The notes beneath the pieces are model-generated. The model was given only the letters and a program-made list of their open reading frames with translations, ran no database searches and was not told the DNA's origin. Both the position numbers and the translations under genes were made by a program. From Owenia fusiformis (taxonomy: Eukaryota > Annelida > Polychaeta > Sabellida > Oweniidae), in the NCBI GenBank assembly GCA_903813345.2, contig CAIIXF020000006.1, positions 10,236,348 to 10,300,347 of the forward strand: a stretch of 64,000 nt of DNA, read 5' to 3'. Shown piece by piece: positions 11,381-36,612 of this stretch. Position 1 is the stretch's first letter. The number at the start of each line of letters is the position of its first letter.

Positions 11381-11747
11381 GAACAATGACATCATTCAGC
11401 CTTAATAAACCTGAATTTGCTCATAAACTTGTCACGGGACAAACAGGGACACAAGCCATAGTATCTGCAGACATGCAGCAAAGCGTAGATGTATGATTGA
11501 CAATAACAGGCAGGTCTCAACGTTGGCCTGTTACTATACTTTGAAAACTGCAATATCGAACAAATGAATTTGTGGGGACTGTTGTAATGGTGCAATGTTT
11601 AACTTATCAAAGATTCCCATCACCGAATTTTTGAATTTGTGGATCAATGCAAGTGACATTGAGTGATTAACAGTTATTCTATATGTGTCCTGCTGGAATA
11701 TCTTTGCATAAAGAGAAATCCATCAAGTAATATAAGTTTGAGATGTA

Positions 11748-12190
11748 TCTACACTGCCACATACATGTAATATGTGTGTCCACACTTCCAGATGTGTCCA
11801 CACTACCACATACATGTAATATGTGTGTCCACACTTCCGGATGTGTCCACATTACCACATACATGTAATATGTGTGTCCACACTTCCAGATGTGTCCACA
11901 CTACCACATACATGTCATATGTTTGTCCACACATCCAGATGTGTCCACACTACCACATTCATGTATTATGTGTGTCCACACTTCTGGATGTCTCCACGCT
12001 ACCACATACATGTAATATGTGTGTCCACACTTCCAGATGTGTCCACACTGCCACATATACAGTATGTAGATGTTTCAAAACTGCTACATAAATACATGTA
12101 CATGTAAATGTGTCTACATTGTCACTTATATGTAGATGAGTCCACACTGCCATAAACATGTAGAATAGTGGTGTCCACTGCTACATACAT
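11748..12190. repeat. Minisatellite, 49-bp period
   Basis: Six well-kept tandem units of 49 bp, each holding two GTGTCCACAC half-motifs separated by ACATACATGTAAT, are followed by decayed units to about 12190. It begins about 370 bp after the FBXO47 stop codon. Because 49 is not divisible by three, all three frames read as shifted copies of the same peptide; those ORFs are not genes. Confidence 0.9.
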
Positions 12191-12882
12191 GTATATGTGT
12201 CCACGTTACCACTTATATGTACAGTACGTGTCTTCACTGCTACATAGACGTAAGAGGAATACCAAAATACAGTAGTTGTTTTACAATCAATGATTGATAT
12301 TTTTGTACACATGTGTATATACATAAACGATATCTAAATCAATTATTTTTATTATATATAAATATTATATTATAAATTATGATGTTATTACAACTAGACT
12401 TGTAACTAAGTTATTTATACACAAATGTATTCCACATTGATTGTACATATAACTTAATAAATTATGAAGTTATTTTAGTTGAATAAATTAAATATATGAA
12501 CTTACACAGTTATCCTTGTTTGATAATTAAATCTAATTGTTTTTCTTAATTCTGTTATGTGATGTGATTCCAGAATGAAAGATAAGCAACATACATGTAC
12601 TTACTTACTGCAATTTTGGTATCAACTTATAATTTATTATTTATTGGGCCACTTTAATACCTGAAGGATAGTAAAAATGCTTATCTAACTGTTTATATAA
12701 TATTGATCATTGTTGATTTTACCACTGACCTTGATTTTTATCAATAAGCACAAAATGTTGCAAAAGTTAAAATCATGAATATCTGAATATTGGAGACTCT
12801 TTCCAAAAAATTCAATTTTGCCAATTTTTTTACATACCATTTCTTGTAATTTCTATCATATCTCTATAAATGATGATAAGTA
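12191..12882. other. AT-rich intergenic stretch, nothing recognised
   Basis: Very AT-rich sequence between the minisatellite and the next MITE. No ORF, RNA gene or clear repeat is visible. Confidence 0.4.
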
Positions 12883-13228
12883 CTGTAGATACACTTGATT
12901 TGGCTCCCGTTTTAATTTGATGGATTGGCGGATTCAGAAAACCCGCCAAATTAAAAATCCGTCAAATTTCAGTTTGGAATTTTTGTCCAATGCACTACAG
13001 AAATTAAACTCCAGGGTACCAGGGGCCCCTTTTCCTGTCAACGTGTCATCAATTCTACATTATTCCAAAAGAAATACAGAAAATATCTTAGTAAACACCT
13101 GTCCTAATGACATAAACATCTACAAAAATTAAATTTCAGTCCTGAATCCGCCAAATTAAAAAGGCACCAATATTTGAAATTAAGCAAATCCGTCAAATTA
13201 AGTAGCGTCAAAATAAGTATATCTACAG
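12883..13228. mobile_element. TA-flanked MITE related to family A
   Basis: The ends CTGTAGATACACTTGATTTGG and CTGTAGATATACTTATTTTG (minus strand) are imperfect inverted repeats with TA on both outer sides (12881-12882 and 13229-13230). The interior repeats CCGCCAAATTAA-like blocks, as in the copies at 207-433 and 60975-62599. Confidence 0.7.
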
Positions 13229-13406
13229 TAAACAAATGATAGGCTAAACAGGATTTTTGTTTTTGTTCAACAATGAATGTAATCCCCTAAAAAGTGATTC
13301 ATAACTTGATTAATTTATTTACTGATACAATGAAAATTCAAAATGATGAGAACTAGAAGGATATCTTTACAAATAAAAAGCATAACAAATAATAAACAGA
13401 TCAATA

Positions 13407-13610
13407 CTGTATAAGTGGTAATTTTGCCTAATCATTTAATTTGCCTATTTCCTAAATTTGCCAGGTTCGGAAAATTAAATGTCGGAAATATTGTCTTTAT
13501 AATGTTATCCAATGGGAGGTTTCTTGTCATTAGGAAAATTAAAATTAGGAAAATGATGAAATTTGACCATTCGTAAAATTAACCACTCGGATTAAATACC
13601 ACTTATACAG
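13407..13610. mobile_element. TA-flanked MITE, CTGTATAAGTGG type
   Basis: The termini CTGTATAAGTGGTAATTT and AAATACCACTTATACAG are inverted, with TA immediately outside both. The interior repeats GGAAAATTAA and TTAATTTGCC blocks. It shares the CTGTA ends and the block architecture with family A, but its internal sequence differs. Confidence 0.7.
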
Positions 13611-13835
13611 TAATTTAGCAATTAAATAAATAGCAATACATATATCTTTAACATGTGTTTACAAATGTTTCAGTACTATCATCCCCTTTAATTATAGTAT
13701 AAACTTCATTCTATTGCCATATTGGCAAATAGTGTCCACATGGTAGACCCATCCTGTCTCAATGAATCACTCCCCGAATACAAATATACAAAATTACAGT
13801 GACATTGCATTTAATGAATTTTGTTGTCAACAACA

Positions 13836-15407
13836 TTACTCTCCATGACCCCAATCAAATTGACTTATGTAATTTAACAGAGAATGAGCTAATTGGAGAT
13901 TAAGTCCAAAACCAAAATGTGTGCCGTCGAAGCTAAACGTATGGTTAGTTATTGCAATTGTGTCAAAGGTTGGAATGTTGTACTTTGCAAGAAATTTCCT
14001 CATTTTGCCATTGTAATTCAACAGGGCCTTAATCCCAAAATGATTGTTCAAATGACGGACTCTTTTCCTGAGGCCCGGATAGTGTGATGTCATAAACAGC
14101 ATTCGTGATCTTGTATGGTTTGTCAGAGAATTATGCTGGAAGATGCTTCCACCTAAATTCTTTACGTATTTTTCAACATCTAACTGTGTTTTACTGAAAT
14201 TATATTGATTATGTATACCAATGGAAAATAGCATCACTTGGTTGTTTTCCTCTCTAATCAGATTGAGAGATCTTTGTAACAATTCTACTCGATTGTCTTC
14301 TGCCAATGTCAACTCAACGGCTTTGTTACATACCATTTGTTTTCTGTCAATCGAAAATCGACAGTCCGTGTCCTCGTGGTCAAACTGTAAATGATATCTA
14401 CATTTCTCCACTTTACCTAGAATATAAAAGATTTAACATGATCGAACCATACTACACCACAATTAGGGATTGACAATTTCTCAGGAATCTAATAAAGAAT
14501 TTTGCTGGTGTTACTGTATTCACTTGTCCCATCATCGGTAATGTGCCTAATTTCATTGCTAGTTTGGGTTTTTCAACATTATGTATAACCTAGGATGAAG
14601 AAAAGAATTCTTCATCCTAGGTATAACTACCAGGTGACCCCACCAAAGTGGGATGGAACAAGTGTGCGCTGCTCAAGCTACAGGGCGACACAAACAATGA
14701 CACCCACATAACCTCATGCTGTACCTGGTGTAGTGGTCAGATGTAGACGTAATGCTCCATCTTTCATGCGTCCACTGAGGAGAATAAGAAAGGCCTCATA
14801 GAAGTGTCTCCCACAGAGAATCTCCCACAAAAATAACACGCTTCACATTCCTTCGGGCAAACATTTCACATGCTGAAATTTGGTCATAATGCCTCATTTG
14901 ACATTATCGAGAGTTAGGCTGCCAGTTATATTTTTCTGCTATCAATTTCTGTCTAAGATCTAAACATCCCTCACACTGACATTGTTCAATTGTCATATTT
15001 TGACACTGATTCTCAAAGCAACATGCATTTTCAGATGTTGGGAAACAAAGTGCACGATGTGGCACCCTACGTCTATTAGTGGATGTCTCCACATTTCCAC
15101 ACTGTCCATTTGGTACAGTCAATGCAGCTTTATCAGGTACATAAATCATCTTCTCCATTTCTTTGCTCAGTTCGTCTCGTTTTATCCATTCACCATTTGA
15201 CAAGCAGTCAATATATTCCTGCTCTGTCATTGAAACAGATTGTGCATTGGCATCATTTGCAAGGTTAAGCATCTTATTCCTCAATGGTAACCAATGTAAA
15301 ACATTGAAGTGTTTAATTTTGACTCCGAAATACATGTAGCTCACGTAAATACTGTACATAATCCAAAACACGATGAAAATTGCTGGCCTCCGCATTACTT
15401 TCAACAC
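13836..15407 (-). pseudogene. NXPE/PC-esterase-like membrane SGNH protein, broken
   Basis: Two main pieces survive. The N-terminal piece (15407-14904) opens with a short cytosolic tail and a signal-anchor (about residues 7-28), then a Cys-rich block ending CQCEGCLDLRQ. The C-terminal piece (about 14411-13836) carries FDGTHFGFGLN, the DxxH block of SGNH hydrolases. Recognisable homology continues past the TAA at 14904-14906 into a block containing the GDSL serine motif (VIFVGDSL). There the frame shifts by one base (about 14806-14818) and continues with RHFYEAFLILLSGR before another stop. An intron with an acceptor near 14421 probably separates the C-terminal exon. Intact relatives are Golgi-type type II membrane proteins of unsettled substrate. 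One nonsense codon plus one frameshift argue for a pseudogene; sequencing error is the alternative. Confidence 0.72.
14584..14627. repeat. Strong hairpin between the NXPE-like fragments
   Basis: CCTAGGATGAAGAA is followed three bases later by its exact inverse, and flanking TATA extends the stem with one bulge. It lies in the probable intron of the broken NXPE-like gene. Function unknown. Confidence 0.7.
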
Positions 15408-17579
15408 TTCCTATATCAATGTCAAACAAGAATCTTTTACGAGTGAATGAAAGGACAACATAGTAGCTTGGACAGAAAAAGTCATCCACCTATTTTTCCA
15501 GATAACTTTTTCAATTCTCAATAATTATTCGTGAAATTTTCACTGGATAAACTTCAAAACTAATTAGTTACATGAAATAGATGAAATATGATTAAAAATT
15601 AATGTACATAAATCAGTTCATGAGCTTGCACTCAAAATCAATAACTGCTACAATTGTCCTACATTCCAACAAAACTGCCCCTTAAGAGAAGTTGGCCATC
15701 ATTTTTAAAAAGCTGTAATTATAATGAAATATTAGGAATATTTTAAAGTTTTCCCAGTGAAAATTTCATGAAAAAATTATTGAGAATTGAAAAAGGAAAA
15801 AAGAGGTGTATGACTTGTTCTGTCCCGGTTACTAATATAAGGCATTTAGTACAAGCTGTTACAGTGACTGAGATACCAGCAGTCTATTCATCTTTAGCTT
15901 CAGTTAAGACTTTATTTCCACCCACACCTGTGAGTATAAATACATATACATTATACATGTAATACAAAATTGATACAACATCTAATGACAGTTATTTAGT
16001 TTAATCCTTTCAAAATACTTTGTAAAAATTTACTTAGTTGAATTGTATACATTAGTCGGTTTGTTGCTGAATAAAACAGACCTTTTTATGAAAAATGGTG
16101 ACCTTATCCTAAGGAAACGAAGATATTATGTTTTACAGCAATATCGGAGGGTGATACCATATAGCACACGCTCTAGGGAATTGATTTTACTTTCTAGACA
16201 CCAAATACACCTCTGTGGATGAACAAGTCACATATTGAACATTACGAATATCGTACCTAAAACATAATAGTGTGGGCTTGTTGATCCAGAAAGCAAGATG
16301 TCCACCAAAAAACTTCCAAAATGGTCACCAGAATGCAAGATGGCTGCGGCATTTGGCTGCCGAAAAGTTGATCAGCTCTAGAACTTCTTACCAAGTGATT
16401 TTCCTGGAATCGTGATGACAAGGTTTATCTAAAGACTTCCAAAATGGCCACAAGATGGCTGATTTAGACTATGGAGACATCAAAGATAAGTCTAGGCTAA
16501 AGAACTCATGAAATCTTGTCAAATCTAGGTCGTAGATTATATTGCATCATGTGACAAATGATCAAAGACAACAAGTAACAGATGGTATCTTCTCTGACGT
16601 ATCAACTAAGCCAGGAAGAGTATTTGTCTCATTTTGAGAATCCGTAAAGGCCCCCTGCAAATGAAAAAATATTACTTAAAAGTTATTCGAGACATTTTTC
16701 GAAAAAGGTTGACTTTTGAAACAAATTTTAGAACAATGAGATTATATACTGCAAGTGACACTTGTATTATAATAGTCTTCTTAACAAACACAATCTTATC
16801 ATATTTATATATTTTCTGTGGATTTATTTTTAAAATCATGATAAGATTTTGTACATCATATTCAGATTTCTTACATCCTCTTAAAATAACATGGTAATAG
16901 CAGCTCATTAACATGTCTATATTCACTTTATATGTTTTACATTTGACAAAAAACCTTCAAAATTCTAATACCACCTTACTGTTTATATAAAAAACAGAAA
17001 ATATTTATTTTTTGATGTCCATGAAAAAACAGCAACTTAGGACAAAATGAAATTTGAAATGTCCAAAAATTCATGATTTAGCATCTGGGTTCCCAGAGCA
17101 GTCTGTGTCAGTAAAAACGAAAAGAAACTTCATTTGTATCTTACATGACTCTTTTAGGTAAGCATAAAGCATAATGTTATTCAAAAGTTCACGATTCACA
17201 ACACATTGTGCGGAGTCAAATAGCACACTACATACATACTGTACATGTATGACTATCATCTACTTTGAATTGAGACTAGATTTCTAATAAAATTGAAAAT
17301 AATTTTACATATTACAATTGAATACTATTTAAATTGTTAGTTGCCCGAAAGTTCAGAAAAATGGTAGTTAGTTAATCTTGTATTGAGTCAAAACTTCATG
17401 AATCATATCTATATTGTGATCACAACACATGTTCATACATTGGCCTGTGCACTCTTATCAATTCTAGATCAGCAAATGATACATGTAGTATGTCAAAAAT
17501 TCCACAATACATCAAAATAATCAGCTCATTTGATGTGCATCAAATATTCCACAAATCATCAAAGAAGTCATTCAGAATA
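15408..17579. other. Intergenic region, no gene recognised
   Basis: Low-complexity AT-rich sequence. A block at about 16285-16480 repeats AAGATGGCTG and CCAAAATGGCCAC motifs, reminiscent of the satellite at 47341-48110 but not obviously the same family. The short ORFs show no domains. Confidence 0.35.
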
Positions 17580-17659
17580 CAGGGTGTTCCATATGTTTCC
17601 CAGAAAGAAAGAAACCCAATAAAATACAGCATCATTCCTGAAACATATGGAACACCTCG
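17580..17659. mobile_element. 80-bp palindromic mini-MITE
   Basis: CAGGGTGTTCCATATGTTTC at the left is inverted at the right (GAAACATATGGAACACC). TA lies outside both ends (17578-17579 and 17660-17661). The arms are about 20 bases and the spacer about 40. Solo CAGGGTG-type ends of similar kind occur near 18162 (TACAGGGTGTC), 24148-24160 and 62761. Confidence 0.72.
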
Positions 17660-17661
17660 TA

Positions 17662-20481
17662 TAGTCTAGAAAATCATAGATTGCAATTCGTGAAATTCAA
17701 TTGTAGTAAATGACTGTCACAGACTCAAGTCATATTTGAGTTTCTCAAGTATTGCTCTATGACATTCATGTAGATTCAAGAAACAAAATATCATACATCA
17801 ATCCCAGCTTTTTTCATGACAAGAAACATGTGCTATTTAATGACAAATAACAGACATTTATATATCAACCTGTTTTTTTCATGACAAGGATATACAATCA
17901 TATGACAACCATGAATGTTTCCCAAGTTTTAAAAGAGAGGAACAAATGTGTCCTTATTTTTCAGACACCAAAAAGGCTGTACTGAAATACTTCTGTGACT
18001 AAATTCTGTTTTCTTCAAAACAATGTGTGCTGTATACAGATAAATTGTAGCTTAATTGGTGTGACACCATGTATGCTTTACACAAGACAAATGATGACCC
18101 AATTTCTGTACCACCCTGTAAAATGTACTTTTGCACAGAAATACATGTACAGGGTGTCTTGTTATTCATGACACCATGCAACACGTGACATGTACTTGAG
18201 ACTGTACTACAAGGGGCTCTCATCAATATTCTGTACTGTATATATTACATGTACATATAAACGGACTATGTACAGAGTGTTGAATTATTATATAAAACAT
18301 ACTAAATGTGCTCATATAAATTACACAATGTTTGTCATTGGTTGGCTAATTAGACACTTTTAAAACCAGTTAATGCATGTAAAATGATACAAACAAATAA
18401 TAAAAACTTAAAGATTACAAGTATTTTGAGCTTTACATTAAAATCATAAAATGTCTTAAACAATAAATTAAGTTTTATACAAGATAAATTGGGAGAAATC
18501 ATAAAACATCTGCTCCAATATGCTATATTTTTCTTTATTTATATGTCTAATTGTAGTAATATGAAATTGAAAACATTAGTGATTGGCCCAAGTATAACAA
18601 CTTAAATATCTGTTTACATCCCACATCAATATTCAAATCTACATGTTTTAAATTAATTTCTAGCCAGAAATTAAAGGGAGATTATTTCTCAATGCTATAT
18701 ATCAATATTGAAAATGTGATGAGTTGTTGGCTTCGGAAAATCACTTTTCCCCCAAAATGTTCCAAGTCAATTTAATTATTTAGTTTGATCCTATTATGAA
18801 TTTGAAACAGATGTTTTTATCTAGGTTAAACATGCTTACGCTATACAGTTATAAAAGTGAGATCTTCAGCATTACAGCATAAGATATTTCATGGACACAT
18901 AGAAAATTGAAATATGTTATGCTGCAGTCCATTATTACCCTTTTAGATTCAGTTGACACAACCAAATTATGGTATTTCTCAAAGTATCACCTAAAATATT
19001 TTTTCAAGTGGATCAGATCGCTGCTGAAAAAAACAAATAAATTTAAAACTTTTTTAAATAAATGTCCTCCAAACAGGTATTGTGCAAAGAAAAAATAAAC
19101 AAACAAATAAAAGACAACAATTCTAGTTGACAACAAAAAAATAGATTCACTTGAATTAAAATGAATAACATAAATTATTAAAGATGTTTTTTCTAAATTG
19201 CATTCACCTTTACTAGCTGATCAAAGATGGAGGCTTACCGAAATTAAGCATTTTACATTTTTTCAATCTCCATGTTGACCTATTTTACAGCAGTGTTTCA
19301 TACACATAATGATAATAATTTCCCATATTTCTTTACTTCAGGGCTTGGCTCAAATCATCAATGCTTGTCAAATCACACAATTCATTTTGTTTTGCCTTCA
19401 CCCATTCCATCTTGAGAAAACTTGAATGTTGATTTCAAACAAATCTCTTTATGACATATATTGCACCCTGATTAACAAAATGAATGGCATCATTTGACAG
19501 AGATTGGAAAATTGACCGATAGCCTTAATAATAGACTATTCTACACAATATACAAATAGTTATTTACAGTTTTGTGATTGGCTTAAAATGTGAAATGTCT
19601 CATAAGTCATATTTAAATACTTTGTGGCAGGGAAATATACTGCAGCGCCACTTGTACATTGATTGCTTGATAAAATGAGGTTTCACATGCTGGTTTCACA
19701 TGTCACAGATAAAGCCAAATACGACAAAGATGCCTACTCTTAATAAATAACAGAATGAGTTTTTTAAATCAAGAAGCCAAAGGAAATATCCAGTAAAATC
19801 TCCGATGTATTCACATTGTACACCAAGGTACAGTTTCTGAGTTACACCTATGAGGCAATAAATAATCCACTTCTTTGACATTTGGCAAATTGAATCCAGT
19901 CTCCAAATATTGATGATATTCAGATTCTCCTTCATTTATCCTTGGCAATATGGCTATCGAATTTTGGTGTACAGTTTTCACATTGGGAGGTCTTGTATTA
20001 CTCCTCAAATTATGTCACAAAAATGTATCATGTCTGTGAAAAATTGTATTCAATATACATCCATATATCGGCTTAGGCTTTATTTGTCATTCATTTTGGC
20101 TGAACTGCCATCTATTTAGGCTTTATTTGACATCCATTTAGGCTCTATTTGTCATGTTGATTTTGTTGTCCTGCCTGAGGTATGTAATAATGTTTCAAAT
20201 ACTGCTCCTATATGATAGAAGTATGACTTCCTCTGTGATATATTATATGTATGACATTAATCCATGATCCAAATGTATGGCTGAGGAATGAACATTATGT
20301 AACAATTCACATGATCCCATATCAGGGTACGTTTTTAAAATTGTGGTTCCCAACCACTCTATGAAATGTTTATCACATAAAAAGCCTATGACACCAGAAG
20401 AATATACTTTTTTTCACCTAATTCCACATTAGTCCTCCCATTCAACAAATTGAGCTATGTACATGTCGTAAAAATAATTGC
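17662..20481. other. STK38 3' flank and probable 3' UTR
   Basis: This lies downstream of the STK38 stop on the minus strand and contains no recognised exon. Several minus-strand AATAAA signals (plus-strand TTTATT, for example within 20070-20150) could end the transcript, but the true end cannot be chosen. A block of about three 35-bp imperfect copies of AGGCTTTATTTGTCAT lies at 20070-20155. Confidence 0.4.
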
Positions 20482-33932
<13,451 letters not shown>

Positions 33933-36532
33933 TTTTGGTGCCCGGCCCTAAAAGTACAAAAACATGAGATATAAATAATATAATAACAAAGCAAGATCAT
34001 CTTGAAGTAAACAAACATGAAATGTTATATAAATACTGTCAAAAGTTACAAAAACACACGATGATCTTCACATCATTTGGTTTAATGTGTTGGTATTATG
34101 GTATTATGTTTAATATCAAACATGCAAAATAAAGAGAAAATTAAAGCACGTTGATGTGAAAAGTGACATATGAAACATTTATTCTTTCACCTCATGATTA
34201 TTATTTGCGAAATATGATACAAACAGCTTGTGCTAGTTCACTGCTTATTTTTCACTTTTTGACAAGGTAAATCTGATGCTAAATCATGGTACACAAAACA
34301 ATTTTTGATGAATATCTGAATAGATTTTGTTGTATTTGCACAGTTCTAAATGACAAAACAGACCATTATATTACAACCTACCTAACAGGACAAAGTCAAA
34401 TTTTACTATATAAGAGCTTCAATAAACATTCAATGACGTTAACAACTATAAACTTCAACCTCTAATATCCTCCACCAAATAAAACACAATTTGTGTATTG
34501 TACGTTCACGATTACAAAATATATCCAGTTTTATTTGATGTGTATCCTCTTTCCACCTTCTTGCTCAATAACTCCTATGCAGAAAGATCATATGTTTTTG
34601 ACTCTATAAATCAATAGAAGAAGCTTAATAATATTACGCCAATAACAGCCCATGTCCAAAATATCTCTAATAGATGCATAAAAATAAAATAATGTGAAAA
34701 CAAATGATTCTATATTATTGACAAATAAACGATAGAAATACATATCTGACACTCTTAAATTGTACAAAAATAAATGAAAGATGTATAGCTTATGCAATTT
34801 TTCTGAGACATTTTTGCGTGAGAGACAACAGTTTATGCAATGGAATGACCTGAGTCTTCGGCTATAATTTACAGAAAATCAATTGTACAAGGCAGTAATT
34901 TTTCAAAATTATTTTCTTCAATTCCTACAACAATCCAATTGCAGTAGCAATTATTTATTAATTGCATAAGCTCATTACAAAAAAAAATAAATATACAATT
35001 TTTGAGATTAAGATCATTTATAATATACAGTTGAAAGATGTTTAAGGGAACACATCTATAAGGTACGTATAAAAGTAGTCAACGAGAATTTTGTGTTTAG
35101 CACCTTTATCGTACCTTTTTTAACAGTGACTCGACTATTTTTAATGAGAATTTTATCTATACTTTATTTTATCTATATTTTATATCTAAGCTCATCATAA
35201 TAGTATCTTAAGTCATCATAAGGGTCCTGTATACCCCTATAGATTATATTAATGCAAGACCATTTGATTTGAACCATTCTTATAATCAAATCAAATTAAT
35301 AATGAAAAGTAATAAACCCCAAAAATTCATGAATGCATCACGCATCGAAACCTTATTACTTGTTGATATATGAAAAGTCATAATCAAAAAAGATGAATTC
35401 AAACGTTTTTTTATGATCTTTTGACACCAGGATCATAATTTTATCATATTTCTTGACAGCGTAATCATAACTTGGAATATATTTGATTATATCATCATAT
35501 CATTTTTGATTTTGATTTAAATATTAAATATTCTAATATTCAATAAAGGCTGTTTCGTAATACTTCATTGTAAATATTGAATAATCATGCATCAAAGTCC
35601 TGGTTTTCCCATTCAACAGTAACAGTTAATATATCTGATTGTATTTCAGAAAATGGGAATAGGGCATTGATGCAGGACTATATCATATGAAGATTAAAGA
35701 ATTAACATAAATTACATACCTTACCCTCTTACAGCTGTACTCAAATTATACTGTCAATAAACTGAAGTCTTATTTATAATTTTAAAGATTCAAAATTGTA
35801 TTTAACATACATCATACCTATAAATAAATATGATTGAACTTGTTGAATCAAATCCAAATCCCCTCTCTAACTTTACTAAATCCTATATATTCCTATTCTA
35901 TATGTACTTGTATAGTTCTAAGGCTTAAAATCACCTGATATAGCCAGCTAGTTAACACATAGAACTATTCCCTTCTTTTCAGCTGCTATTGACTTTACCT
36001 GGGGGAAACCTTGTTTATGAAGTCTTCACCTCAATGCAAACTCAAACAAATAAATGCTCAATTTAGTTTTTTCAATAACAAGAAAATCAAATTGTATTTT
36101 ATCGGTTTTCTTAATTTGTCAATTTAAACTGCACAGGTCATCAGGTCATTGACATTAGCATGAATGTTATCAAAAAAATTGGTTCAAGACTATCGCAAAA
36201 TTGCGAGGTTTTGACAGCTTATTGGTATTTTATAAAACATGGATTTGATTCCATTTCAGTTAAACCCAGGCCAAGATTTGATGTTAAAGGTAGACTGATC
36301 CCATTGTATGACATAATAACTTACAGAGATCTCTGGTAGAATTCATCTTGAATTGATTATTGGAACAAGTCACTGCCATTAAGGCCATTCATTACATGTA
36401 TTTCAATCATTCAGTCATTCATTCTTCCCCCATAGACAAGAAATCTTATAATCTCGGAATGGACCAATAGCTAAGAAAGTCAACCAATTCTCTTTAAATG
36501 CAACTTGTCTGGCATGTATTGTTACAATTTCA

Positions 36533-36612
36533 GAAATCATGCTTCTTAAAAGAGAGCTTCGTCTTCCTTCACTTTTTTAGTTTACAACAAATCTCTGAAC
36601 TCACCAAGCCAG
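36533..36612 (+). repeat. Dispersed repeat, copy 2
   Basis: Same block order and orientation as 10862-10935: GAGAGCTTCGTCTTCCTTC, then TTTACAACAAATCTCTGAAC and TCACCAAGCCAG. Unclassified. Confidence 0.5.

Noticed and set aside
11774-12107. Overlapping Cys/His-rich ORFs (repeated MCPH motif) resembling a zinc-rich protein
   Set aside because: They are the 49-bp minisatellite read in shifted frames, with no independent coding evidence.
11748-12190. CRISPR-like array
   Set aside because: Units are contiguous with no unique spacers, and the genome is animal.
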